A DNA stretch of 64,000 nucleotides from Verrucomicrobiota bacterium. Its GTDB lineage: Bacteria; Chlamydiota; Chlamydiia; Chlamydiales; Rhabdochlamydiaceae. Of this stretch, positions 25,303 to 33,512 are shown piece after piece. Location of the stretch: the NCBI GenBank assembly GCA_018239715.1, contig JAFEGW010000004.1:1-64000 (forward strand), written 5' to 3'. Positions within the stretch are counted from its first letter, which is position 1; every line of letters begins with the position of its first letter. The notes beneath the pieces are model-generated. The model was given only the letters and a program-made list of their open reading frames with translations. It was not told where the DNA came from and ran no database searches. The translations under genes were made by a program, and so were the position numbers.

Positions 25303-25778
25303 TCAAGGAACTTCCTTGAATAGATCTTCTAACACCACTTGATAGGTCACCATTTCTTCTGAGTACATCGTGGGTTTAAGCACAGAAGCGGTTATCATAG
25401 CAAGGAAAAGCTGTTTTTCTGTTCTCGTTTGCTTGAGAAAAATTTCCTGTTTTTTTGAAGCATCTGCGCATAGAGCGTATCGATAGCAAAAGGAGCCTCA
25501 GAACATTTAATTTCACAAAGTGTGATTGAATTATCAGGCCGATCAAAAAGTAGATCAATTTGCGCACCTTCTTGACCAACCTTAGCCCGACGCTTCTTGG
25601 GTTTAGGAGCAAAACGCCAGGTGCCCGCAATGGAACCGGGATCTATCTTTAAAGCATTACGGATCTGATCAATATGTTTATAGCATACCGACTCGAATGC
25701 ATAGCCTACCCAACTTTTCCATGAAGGGTTTTTGGACAAGGAGAACCAAAAACCAAATTTTGAGTTCATTTGTGTATA
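25303..25778 (-). pseudogene. Decayed C-terminal half of a DUF234-type ATPase
   Basis: Remnant of the C-terminal nuclease-like region of a DUF234/archaeal-type ATPase. Readable pieces: SWKSWVGYAFESVCYKHIDQI, then AQIDLLFDRPDNSITLCEIKCSE (the PD-(D/E)XK-like core: D, E and K), then after a shift of frame QLFLAMITASVLKP and finally YQVVLEDLFKEVP with a natural stop at 25303. At least one frameshift separates the first block from the last, and no N-terminal ATPase domain is attached. A matching N-terminal remnant lies at 35368-35930 on the same strand. Confidence 0.75.
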
Positions 25779-25821
25779 AACGTTTTGCTCAAATCAACCC
25801 ATAGCATTCCAGCCGATGCAT

Positions 25822-26601
25822 TTATTTTATCGCTTGAGAATAAAACTCTCGGTATTTTGCCATACACTCTTGGATAGGGAGGTTTCCATCAAATTCAATC
25901 AAGACATTCTTGCCTCTGTAATACTCAACCGTCTGATACATATAGGGAGCGTAAGTATCAATGCGATTTTTTCCCATTTGAGGAATATCGGTGTTTCTCT
26001 GGATTAACGATCCATCGCAATGATCACAAGCTCCCTCTTTTTTCGGAGGAGAAAATTTTAAGTTGTAAATGGTGCTGCATTTAGCGCAGGTTCGTCGATG
26101 GGGAATTCTCTCCAGACAGACTTGTTCATCGGCCTTGATGTAAATAAAAATGGGATGAATATTCTTATATTTATTGAAAAGCTCATCCATATATTTCGCT
26201 TGCTCTAGCAAACGAACATGGCCATCTAAAAAGTAAACTTGAGGAGGGGAAGAGCTGATTTTTTCCATGAGAGTAATGGTGACTTCTTTGACAACATCAA
26301 TGGATAAAATTCCTTTCGATTCGACTTCAGCTTTCCATCGGAGGCCGATATCTGTTCTCCTCTCATATTCACTTCTCAAATAATCGCCGATCGATAAGTG
26401 TGTGATGTTCTTATCTTTCAAGGATTGGGCAAAAGTGCCTTTTCCTGCACCCGGATGCCCTAAAATAATGATGGCATAAATACAGCCAGCGGTAGGATTC
26501 ACTAAAGGAGAAGAGGGTGGAATTTGAGTTAACGAATCTCCTGAGGGATGGCCGCTGGGTGGTGTGGATGTTTTAGATGAAGACAAAACAGCATGAGCCA
26601 T
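25822..26601 (-). CDS. Divergent adenylate kinase with N-terminal extension
   Basis: Nucleoside monophosphate kinase of the adenylate kinase family, 259 residues. P-loop GHPGAGKGTFAQ begins near residue 48; key arginines are placed in GDYLRSE, FLDGHVR, ERIPHRR and KNRIDTY. The LID domain carries a four-Cys zinc site (CAKC ... CDHC). The first 38 residues (MAHAVLSSSKTSTPPSG...) are Ser/Thr/Pro-rich and absent from ordinary adk, and the FPR motif is HVR. Start fixed by AAGGAGAG. It lies among accessory genes, so it is likely an extra copy with a changed role, perhaps exported to the host; the chromosomal adk should be elsewhere. Confidence 0.8.
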   Translation of the reverse strand: MAHAVLSSSKTSTPPSGHPSGDSLTQIPPSSPLVNPTAGCIYAIIILGHPGAGKGTFAQSLKDKNITHLSIGDYLRSEYERRTDIGLRWKAEVESKGILSIDVVKEVTITLMEKISSSPPQVYFLDGHVRLLEQAKYMDELFNKYKNIHPIFIYIKADEQVCLERIPHRRTCAKCSTIYNLKFSPPKKEGACDHCDGSLIQRNTDIPQMGKNRIDTYAPYMYQTVEYYRGKNVLIEFDGNLPIQECMAKYREFYSQAIK

Positions 26602-26724
26602 AGATTTCTCTCCTTATTAGAAACATCAAATTTAATCCTTTGCATATTTTTCTGATAACGATTTTTAATGGGCCGCAGTATAAAATTATCCATTTTTGAG
26701 AGCGGCAATAAATCAAGGCCATCC

Positions 26725-27864
26725 ATGGATATTCTTCCCCAGAATCGGACTCGCATTCATACACTCACCTCCATTCGTGCTTTCTTTACTCTGTGGGTGG
26801 TGATTCACCATCTCAACTTAGAGAGATATACGACAGATTTTGTGATCATCTTTATCGATAAATACTTTTTGCATACTGGGCGAGGAGTCGTTTCTTTTTT
26901 CTTTTTTATCAGCGGCTTTGTGATTTGCTATACCTCCAAGCATTGGCAAGGATGGAAAAACTTTCTGATTAAGAGACTGTCCCGAGTCTATCCTAATCAT
27001 TGGATTGTTTCTCTCACGCTTGCGGGTTTTACATTTCTGTTCCCTTTGATTAATGGAGAAAATCTTCTCTATTATGTTTACAAAGCTTTTCTAAATTTAT
27101 CCCTTTTGCAAGCTTTTGTTCCCGATCGTGCAATCAATTTTTCTCACAATGGTGTAACTTGGACGCTTTCGGTGGAGATGTTTTTTTATCTTTGTTTCAT
27201 ATTTATTCAGAGGATGTCGAATCGAAGCGCGCTCGGGCTTTTCGCAGGGATTGTAGCGGTAAAGCTGGGTCTCGAAAGTCTGTGGATCTTCTGCAATATA
27301 GATGCTTTTGCTCACTGGCTATTTTTTGTTTTTCCGGTTTTTAGATTGCCGGAGTTTTTACTAGGGGTTTTGATTTGTAGACTGTACTTTAAAGATCCTG
27401 GGAGCGTCTCCTGGTTCAAAGTACACCCTCTTTTGGTCGTTCTTTCCACGATTTTGACAATTGGTGTATGCCGATATTTCTTTTCTCCTTACGCGATCTT
27501 TTTATATTCAACGATTCCCTCGTTCTTTGGCCTCTTTTTGCTTCTCTCCTGCCTCGGTTATGAAAGCGACAAGAAGAATTGTTTTAACCATCCTGTCTTC
27601 CTGTTTTTGGGGGAGGCATCCTATTCGATCTATCTGATCCATCAGCCGATCTTGAATGGAACAAGAAAGCTTTTTCAAGCTTTGGATTTGAGTATGGGCA
27701 TAGGTCTGATGCTAATGCTTCTGATTCTTTCTGTGGTTACTGCTGCGGGATATTATGTCTATATTGAAAGAAGGGTATACAACCAGTCAGTGAGAGCGCT
27801 TCATAAGATATTTGGATGCCGAGTTTCTGTCTCGCCAGCGCTTTCAAGGAGCACAGAAACCTGA
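26725..27864 (+). CDS. Acyltransferase 3 family membrane protein
   Basis: Multi-pass acyltransferase (OafA/NodX/YrhL type) that usually O-acetylates sugars on lipopolysaccharide or other envelope glycans. About 379 residues from ATG 26725 (AAGG eight bases upstream); an ATG at 26668 is possible. Family marks: RIHTLTSIRAFFTLWVVIHHL with the catalytic-type His pair, FFISGFVICY, a conserved Arg-rich loop FLIKRLSRVYP, THN-like NGVTWTLSVEMFFYL, and the late LGEASYSIYLIHQP. About ten membrane segments. It is divergent from the adenylate kinase-like gene and converges on the GDPD gene. Confidence 0.85.
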   Translation: MDILPQNRTRIHTLTSIRAFFTLWVVIHHLNLERYTTDFVIIFIDKYFLHTGRGVVSFFFFISGFVICYTSKHWQGWKNFLIKRLSRVYPNHWIVSLTLAGFTFLFPLINGENLLYYVYKAFLNLSLLQAFVPDRAINFSHNGVTWTLSVEMFFYLCFIFIQRMSNRSALGLFAGIVAVKLGLESLWIFCNIDAFAHWLFFVFPVFRLPEFLLGVLICRLYFKDPGSVSWFKVHPLLVVLSTILTIGVCRYFFSPYAIFLYSTIPSFFGLFLLLSCLGYESDKKNCFNHPVFLFLGEASYSIYLIHQPILNGTRKLFQALDLSMGIGLMLMLLILSVVTAAGYYVYIERRVYNQSVRALHKIFGCRVSVSPALSRSTET

Positions 27865-27867
27865 TCA

Positions 27868-29085
27868 TTACCGAGAGTTGGATGGAATATTAGGCTTTTT
27901 GAGAGGAAAAAAGCTGATAAAATCATCTTCTTTAGAACCTGCAGAATATTCATCCTCTTTGAGTTGAGATAAGATAGAGATTTTTTCATTCAAATGATCA
28001 GTCTTAAGATAAACAGGGAAATAGTTGGAAAGAGACAGAATTAAACGAGCTAAATCTTGATCGTGCTTAGAGTATTTAAAATTCGAGACGTAGAGATGCA
28101 GCTCGAGTTGTTCTTTTTTACATAAATTGATTAAAAAAGGATTAATATCCCATACGACGCAATCGATCCCTCCAATCCGATGGGTTTGGATCATTTTTTT
28201 TAACGAATCCAAATATTCCAGATTAAAGCGGGAGGGATTCTTCACCATATAATTCTCGCCTGTATTTTCCTTCCCGTAAATTTGCTCTGTCGTGATTTGA
28301 AGAACCGTGTTCACGCGCCTGTGGTGATGTATGTTCGTTTCCTGAATAACTCTTAGAGCTTCTGGATCCGATGAAGTAAAATAGATATGGCTAAAATTGA
28401 TGGTTTTCGCTTTGTTTTTTTGCAAATAGGATTCAACCCATTTCAAGCAATTTTTGGATACTTTCGGAGATTTGACATCGATATTGATGATGATGGGAGG
28501 TGTTTGGCAAGATTGGCGGATTTCATTGGCCTCTTCAATCAACTCAAAAACTTCACTTAAAACTGGAGATTTTTGACCCATGGGCCCCACTGATAATTTC
28601 TCAAGATCCACAAGATCTTTTTGGCTCACTCGAAAACTGCTTTGAGTTTCAAAAGCTGGCAGCTCAAGACCATTTCTATCCACGTTATAGACGTTTTTCC
28701 ATAGCTCATCATCATGAATGATTAATAAATGACCATTTCGAGTCTCAAAGATATCAACCTCGATTCCATCGGCTCCGGAAATGATGGCTTGTTTGAAAGA
28801 TTCAAGAGTATTCTCAGGAATTGAATTAGAGAGGAATGGATTTGAAGTATTAGTTGAACCCATTCCTCGATGCCCAATTAGATGAAGGTTTTCCGGTAAC
28901 ATTGGCCTGAGCAAGAGGGCTTTTCTTAAGGTTTCGATATCTTGTTCGGAAAAGATTTTTGTGCTCTTCTCAGAAATATTCGTTTCTAGGCAAACCTGAT
29001 CAAAAAGCTTCTGGGAATGAGATCCATGCAGTATTCCGACTATTAGGCTTAAATAGAGAAGAAATTTAAAAGTGATCAAAATCAT
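27868..29085 (-). CDS. Exported glycerophosphodiester phosphodiesterase
   Basis: GDPD-family phosphodiesterase, 405 residues with an N-terminal signal peptide (about 1-24). The active-site blocks are LIGHRGMGS (His-Arg pair), IPENTLESFKQA, GADGIEVDIFETRNGHLLIIHDD with metal-binding Glu and Asp and the second His. Typical enzymes hydrolyse deacylated phospholipids to glycerol-3-phosphate. The protein is longer than the usual 250-330 residues; its middle (about 175-300) contains a divergent insert. The neighbouring PLD-like and acyltransferase genes also act on lipids or glycans, so a lipid-scavenging or host-membrane role is plausible. Confidence 0.85.
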   Translation of the reverse strand: MILITFKFLLYLSLIVGILHGSHSQKLFDQVCLETNISEKSTKIFSEQDIETLRKALLLRPMLPENLHLIGHRGMGSTNTSNPFLSNSIPENTLESFKQAIISGADGIEVDIFETRNGHLLIIHDDELWKNVYNVDRNGLELPAFETQSSFRVSQKDLVDLEKLSVGPMGQKSPVLSEVFELIEEANEIRQSCQTPPIIINIDVKSPKVSKNCLKWVESYLQKNKAKTINFSHIYFTSSDPEALRVIQETNIHHHRRVNTVLQITTEQIYGKENTGENYMVKNPSRFNLEYLDSLKKMIQTHRIGGIDCVVWDINPFLINLCKKEQLELHLYVSNFKYSKHDQDLARLILSLSNYFPVYLKTDHLNEKISILSQLKEDEYSAGSKEDDFISFFPLKKPNIPSNSR

Positions 29086-29155
29086 AGAAAGAACGAAGTA
29101 TAGAAAATACTTGGATAGTTTAAAATCTGTTCCATAGCTTCTTCAGATTAGGTTT

Positions 29156-30263
29156 GGCCTTGTTGCGTAAATAGCTGCGGATAAGGGTTTTGCTTGCCCT
29201 TAGAATTTTGATCCTATAAATTTTTGTTACCACACAAAAAACGTAGGATCAGAAATGACTAACCAGACAGAGAAAAAATACCAAATCCGCAACTGGCCAG
29301 AGTATAACAGAGCTCTTGTAAATCGGGGAAGTCTAACCATTTGGTTCACCGATGAAGCTATAACGAGATGGATCGAACCATGCTGTTGAACCCGCGGTAG
29401 GCCAAAATTCTATTCTGATGAGGCCATTCTCTGTGCTTTGATGATTACGGCTGTTTATAGGTTACCCTTCCGTGCCTTGAGAGGACTTCTCTTATCTCTT
29501 GTGAGCCTTCTCGGTATTATCCTTCCAGTTCCCTGCTACACCAGAATTTGTAGACGAGCAGCCGAGCTGGGCCAAGAAATTAAAAATCTAAGCTCCAAAC
29601 GAGTTATAGATATCGTGTTTGATTCTTCGGGTCTAAAAGTCTATGGAGAAGGCAAATGGAAGGTTAGACAACACGGAAAAAGCAAGAGAAGAACATGGAG
29701 AAAAAGCCATCTTGCGATTTGTCCAATCAGTCATGAGGTTGTACTGAGCTATTTAGGTGAGAAAAGTGAAGCAGATTGTGAGATAATCCCCAAAATGAGG
29801 AAGCATCTTTTAAAGTCAGTAAAAAGAGCGTATGGGGATGGAGCCTATGACAAAGAATTTTGTTATAAGGAACTACATGCTGAAAAAATCGAGCCTATAA
29901 TACCACCACAAAGAGGAGCGGTATTACATGACCTCTTAAAAGAGCCATGGATGCAGGATCGAAATAATGCAATAAGAGCAATGATGGGCCTTGGTAATGA
30001 CGAAGAAGCCAGAAAGATCTGGAAAAAGTTCATGGGGTATCGCAAAAGATCTCTTGGAGAAACGGGATTTTATCGGTGGAAAACAATATTTAGAGAGAAG
30101 CTCCAAGCAAGAAAAATGCCCAATCAACGAGGAGAAATTTATGCAAATCAAAAGCCTTGACAAGATGACCGAGTTGGGGATGCCGAGAGGCCAATGGGTG
30201 AAGCTTAAAGAAGCCTGGGATTGGTCAGAAAACCGTTTTAAAAAGCTATTTACGCAACAAGGC
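29156..30263. mobile_element. IS5-family insertion sequence, degenerate
   Basis: About 1.1 kb bounded by perfect 21-base inverted ends: GGCCTTGTTGCGTAAATAGCT at 29156-29176 and its reverse complement at 30243-30263 (given here by its 5' half GGCCTTGTTGC). It contains one transposase gene on the plus strand that is interrupted. I find no direct target repeat in the immediate flanks (GTTT on the left, ATGA on the right), so the copy may have recombined or decayed. It sits between the GDPD and PLD-like genes. Confidence 0.88.
29255..30160 (+). pseudogene. IS5-family transposase, interrupted
   Basis: DDE transposase of the IS5 family. From ATG 29255 the frame reads through RNWPEYNRALVNRGSLT to WIEPCC, meets an in-frame TGA at 29387-29389, and goes on in the same frame with TRGRPKFYSDEAI. 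Later blocks are VFDSSGLKVYGEGKWK (first Asp), AYGDGAYDKEF (second Asp) and RSLGETGFYRWKTIF with the Glu. Near 30145 the frame ends early, and the normal C-terminal segment (IKSLDKMTELGMPRGQWV) continues in another frame. One nonsense codon and one frameshift make it inactive as written. Confidence 0.82.
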
Positions 30264-30316
30264 CATGATCTCCTACGAATCTTTCTAAAATCTTCAATTA
30301 TATTATAGAGCTTCTG

Positions 30317-31408
30317 TTAATAATCAGCGCCTCTTTCCCAATCTTTTTGAAAGGTTCGGAAAATGGGTTCCATATAATCCTGGGATTGAGTAATCAAGCC
30401 TAGCTCACGAGTATGATCAATACTGTTACTGAAGAGATTACATGACCCAAAATACATCTTCCTATCTTGAACATCTTCCATATCGATCATGATAATTTTG
30501 GAGTGGATGAAAGGTTCTCTTACGATTCTGATTTGAGCTCCAAATTGTTTGATCCTTTTAAGATAGTATTGGGTGTTTAAAGATTGCTCGTTGAAGCCGA
30601 AGAAATGGGGGGTATTCAGAACATAGACTCGCATCGATTTCTGCAGCAAGCCTTCGACGATGCTGCAGATGGACTTATCGTTAAAATCGGAGGCGTAAAT
30701 ATAGACAGATTTTTTTGCAGACAGAAGAAGATCTTCAAGCTTTTTTCTCTGATTTTCAGGCCCAATCACAAAACCGAGCTGTTCAAGCCGATTTCCGTCA
30801 TGTTCGCGCTGATCATAGTCTCTGAAGAAGAACTCTATTAATGCCTCGACTTTTTCCGGGTCAGAGATGGTGATGCAAAAATCGCGTTTTTCACACTTGG
30901 GGGAAGTGGCGATGAAAGCCACATCATCGATAATGAGGAGTTTTTGGTGGTTAATGTAATATTTTCGGTCTAAGTAGTGGGGATAGATATTATGGTCTGT
31001 GAGGAAATTGAGAAAGGCTATATCCCGCCCCAGCCTTTCCTTCATATTTTTTAATGTCTGAACATCCGTCTCAAATTTTTTAGACATTGTAGGATAATCG
31101 ATGCCAATTTCAAAAAAAGGATTTGTGATCACCAGATTGACCTTGAGGCCTCCCTTAGAAGCATTCACGAGTTCCTCAGCAAACTCTTGTGTCGGAATAG
31201 ACAATGCAGAAAAAGCAATCGATTTTTTTGCTTGCCTCATATAGTCGAGAAAAAATTGATCATTCGTATCTGGATGGATGAAAACTTTAGGAATAGAATC
31301 AAATTGAGAAATACTTGCCCATGTTTTTCCGATGAGAAGAAGAAAGAAAATAAAACCCCAAGTTCTAAAGATTGATAAATTTTTGAGAAGCATTTTACAA
31401 CGGGTCAT
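30317..31408 (-). CDS. Exported phospholipase D-like protein
   Basis: A 363-residue PLD-superfamily protein with a signal peptide from ATG 31408 (AAGGA eight bases upstream; leader ends near KTWASI). Two catalytic motifs are intact: HQKLLIIDD in the first half and HSKIIMID in the second, with the following FGSCNLFSNS glycine-serine block; the first has ATSPKC instead of GS. Layout resembles the compact bacterial endonuclease/PLD group. It is the second PLD-like gene in the window and is shorter than and distinct from the one at 13499. Located 53 bases from the insertion sequence. Confidence 0.85.
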   Translation of the reverse strand: MTRCKMLLKNLSIFRTWGFIFFLLLIGKTWASISQFDSIPKVFIHPDTNDQFFLDYMRQAKKSIAFSALSIPTQEFAEELVNASKGGLKVNLVITNPFFEIGIDYPTMSKKFETDVQTLKNMKERLGRDIAFLNFLTDHNIYPHYLDRKYYINHQKLLIIDDVAFIATSPKCEKRDFCITISDPEKVEALIEFFFRDYDQREHDGNRLEQLGFVIGPENQRKKLEDLLLSAKKSVYIYASDFNDKSICSIVEGLLQKSMRVYVLNTPHFFGFNEQSLNTQYYLKRIKQFGAQIRIVREPFIHSKIIMIDMEDVQDRKMYFGSCNLFSNSIDHTRELGLITQSQDYMEPIFRTFQKDWERGADY

Positions 31409-31502
31409 ATTCAAAGTCCTTGGGAGGTTTAAGGATTCGATCATGGATAAAAACGAAATAGATTAGCAATATTTACGATATAATACAAGTGCACTTCTAT
31501 GT

Positions 31503-31563
31503 GAGCGATTCCCGTTATTCTATTTCTCGAGGATCTTCGAAGAATTCACATCGGGAATTGCTC
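31503..31563. repeat. Imperfect inverted repeat between PLD-like and U-box genes
   Basis: GAGCGATTCCCG (31503-31514) and CGGGAATTGCTC (31552-31563) pair with one mismatch over a 37-base loop that holds CTCGAGGATCTTCGAAG. It lies downstream of the minus-strand U-box gene and upstream of the PLD-like gene. It may terminate the former or regulate the latter; no T-run makes the choice clear. Confidence 0.4.
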
Positions 31564-31641
31564 TGTGAGTCGGTTTTTCGATAAAAAAACGAATATTAAA
31601 ACCTACAAAAATCGACAGAAGCTTAATTCGACAACACCCTC

Positions 31642-33265
31642 TCAGCATAGTAATGTTCCAGCAAGCGGCAGTTTGACTGGTTCTCTACCATTACATCGAT
31701 ATGATCTATTAAATTCGACAAGTGCATCATTATTATCTAATTTATGACTTACGCCTTGCAACGTATGCAATACGTGATAACGGAAAGTCTGATTACCGCC
31801 ATAGCCAGCTTGAGTAGTATATTTATCGAGATCAACGCCCTTTTGAAGAAGCAAGCGAATTAGCTCTACATCTCCCTTGAGACAAGCCTTGAAAAATAGC
31901 TTCTCTCCAAAATTATAATCTTCACTATAGTTACCATTACACGTGCTAATACGTTGATTGAGGTCAATTCCCTTATCCCATAGCAGAAGTAGTAGTTCTG
32001 GATCCTCGACTCCGCAAATTGCATGCAAGAGATCTTCTCGTAAAAAATCCTCTTTTGACATGATTTCTATTAGTATTTTAACGACGTTTAATTTATTATT
32101 TTGTAAAGCAGTCTTTAACACAGAACTTTTTAGTGTTGTCTGGTATCCACACAAAACATCCAGTTTTATCCCCTTAGGTTGATTTCGGATTTGCAAGAAA
32201 AATCTGAGCAGTTCAGCATCTCCATTCTTAGCAACGATTTCAAGGGGTAAGCAGCGTGTATAGTGGTTTGGATGGGAGGGATCTTTACTCATCATAGGAG
32301 TCCCTTCTTCGACAAGGATCTTAACGACTTCTCGATGACCCTTCTCAGTCGCCTCAACCAGAGCTGTTCTAGCATCATCTCCATCGACAGGGGCTCCATT
32401 GCCAATGAGCAGGCGTATAATTCCTTCATTTCTCTTCTCGCAAGCGACTAGAAGAGGAGTTCTATTCTGTCCATCTTTAGAGTCAACTTGAGTATCCTGA
32501 CCAAGAAGGTAACGGATTGCCGAGGTATTTTCTTTTTCTATGGCCTTAATAAGAGCCTTTCCTCTTCCGGCCCGATTGAGAGCTTCAGTTACATAGGAGG
32601 GGAGAGAGAACGATGCCTTTTCCTGTTGTTTTAAGGCTGAGGAGTTTATTGCTGATGTGCTTTGTTTGGGAATAGCAGTAGAGGGGTATGAGGACGGGGC
32701 TGAGGTGACAGAAGACGCTGCAGCTGAAGCAGTAACTGTAGTTGGATTTCTCGTCTGAGCGTCTAAGGAAGATTCAAGGAATGCTTGTGCTTTTTCATAG
32801 GTTGGATGGAGAATTAATGCAGCTAAAAAAGCATTCACAGCATGTTCATACTGAGCAGCAAACAGCTGTTTCCCTTTTTCAAAATGCGCAACTGCTGCTG
32901 AGGGTTCCTCTTTCGACACAGCGGCTGGGTCATTGTCTGCAGGGGGGTTGTGGTTGTTGCTGGAGAGCTGCGTCCACAATATTTCTAAGATTAATATTGG
33001 GAACGTAAGATTCAATCGGACGCCGATCAAGTGGGCAGCTAAAATTCCTGTCCATTAAAGTTTTCGCAGTGTTTTCATTAAAGTTGTGACCGCATTTTAT
33101 TAATGTAACAGCTTTGGTCATAGGTTCAAATGTAACGGCGTCTATGAGATCTTTTGATAATTCTGCATTTGGAGGAGTTGGGGCGTACCACGAAGAAATC
33201 CATCCAATTAATCTTGCAGCCATATTTCCTACCTTCCAATCTTCAAGACCGGGTTTTGTAAACAT
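31642..33265 (-). pseudogene. U-box and ankyrin-repeat protein, frameshifted at a C6 tract
   Basis: One gene in two frames. The first (33265-32930) encodes a U-box: KDLIDAVTFEPMTKAV, IKCGHNF, CPLDRRPIESYVPNINLR. The second (to 31642) carries a TPR-like segment (AVAHFEKGKQLFAAQYEHAVNAF), a Ser/Thr/Ala-rich linker, then ankyrin repeats (GIIRLLIGNGAPVD, EVVKILVEEG, ELIRLLLQKGVD). The frames meet in six C on the coding strand (G at 32942-32947); five would restore a continuous protein with the same layout as its intact paralogue at 33513-35258. U-box proteins act as E3 ubiquitin ligases in eukaryotes, so an effector acting on host ubiquitin is the likely role. Switching tract, pseudogene or sequencing error. 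Confidence 0.8.
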
Positions 33266-33417
33266 CGTTATTCAAGAATCGGCAATTGGACTGCGTCTAA
33301 AACCCTGGACTGAACAATCATAAAGCGCGGTATATGCATTAATACAGCTAGCTTTATGATCGTTCAATCCAGAAAATGTTCACGCTAGTCGAATTGCCGA
33401 TTCTTGAATAACGATGT
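33262..33417. repeat. Near-palindrome of 156 bp between divergent U-box genes
   Basis: The outer 26 bases on each side are perfectly complementary (core CAAGAATCGGCAATT at the left, AATTGCCGATTCTTG at the right). Inner segments CTGGACTGAACAATC and GATCGTTCAATCCAG pair with two mismatches and extend to CATAAAGC/GCTTTATG. The centre is 24 bases (33327-33350). Total arm length is about 65 bases. The left edge coincides with ATG 33265 of the minus-strand gene. It may be a MITE-like element or a duplicated promoter/leader. Confidence 0.85.
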
Positions 33418-33512
33418 GTATAACACAACGTTCAAGTTCAGATAGTTTGCGAAAAATATTTAGATCTCATAAAATCATTGCTTAATGATTTCAATTTATT
33501 AGGGGCTTGTAA

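Noticed and set aside
25376-25630. Separate 84-residue gene in the 25.4-25.6 kb region
   Set aside because: It is an alternative frame over the decayed ATPase C-terminus, not an independent gene.
33262-33417. Rho-independent terminator
   Set aside because: It is far too long, lies upstream of both genes and has no T-run.
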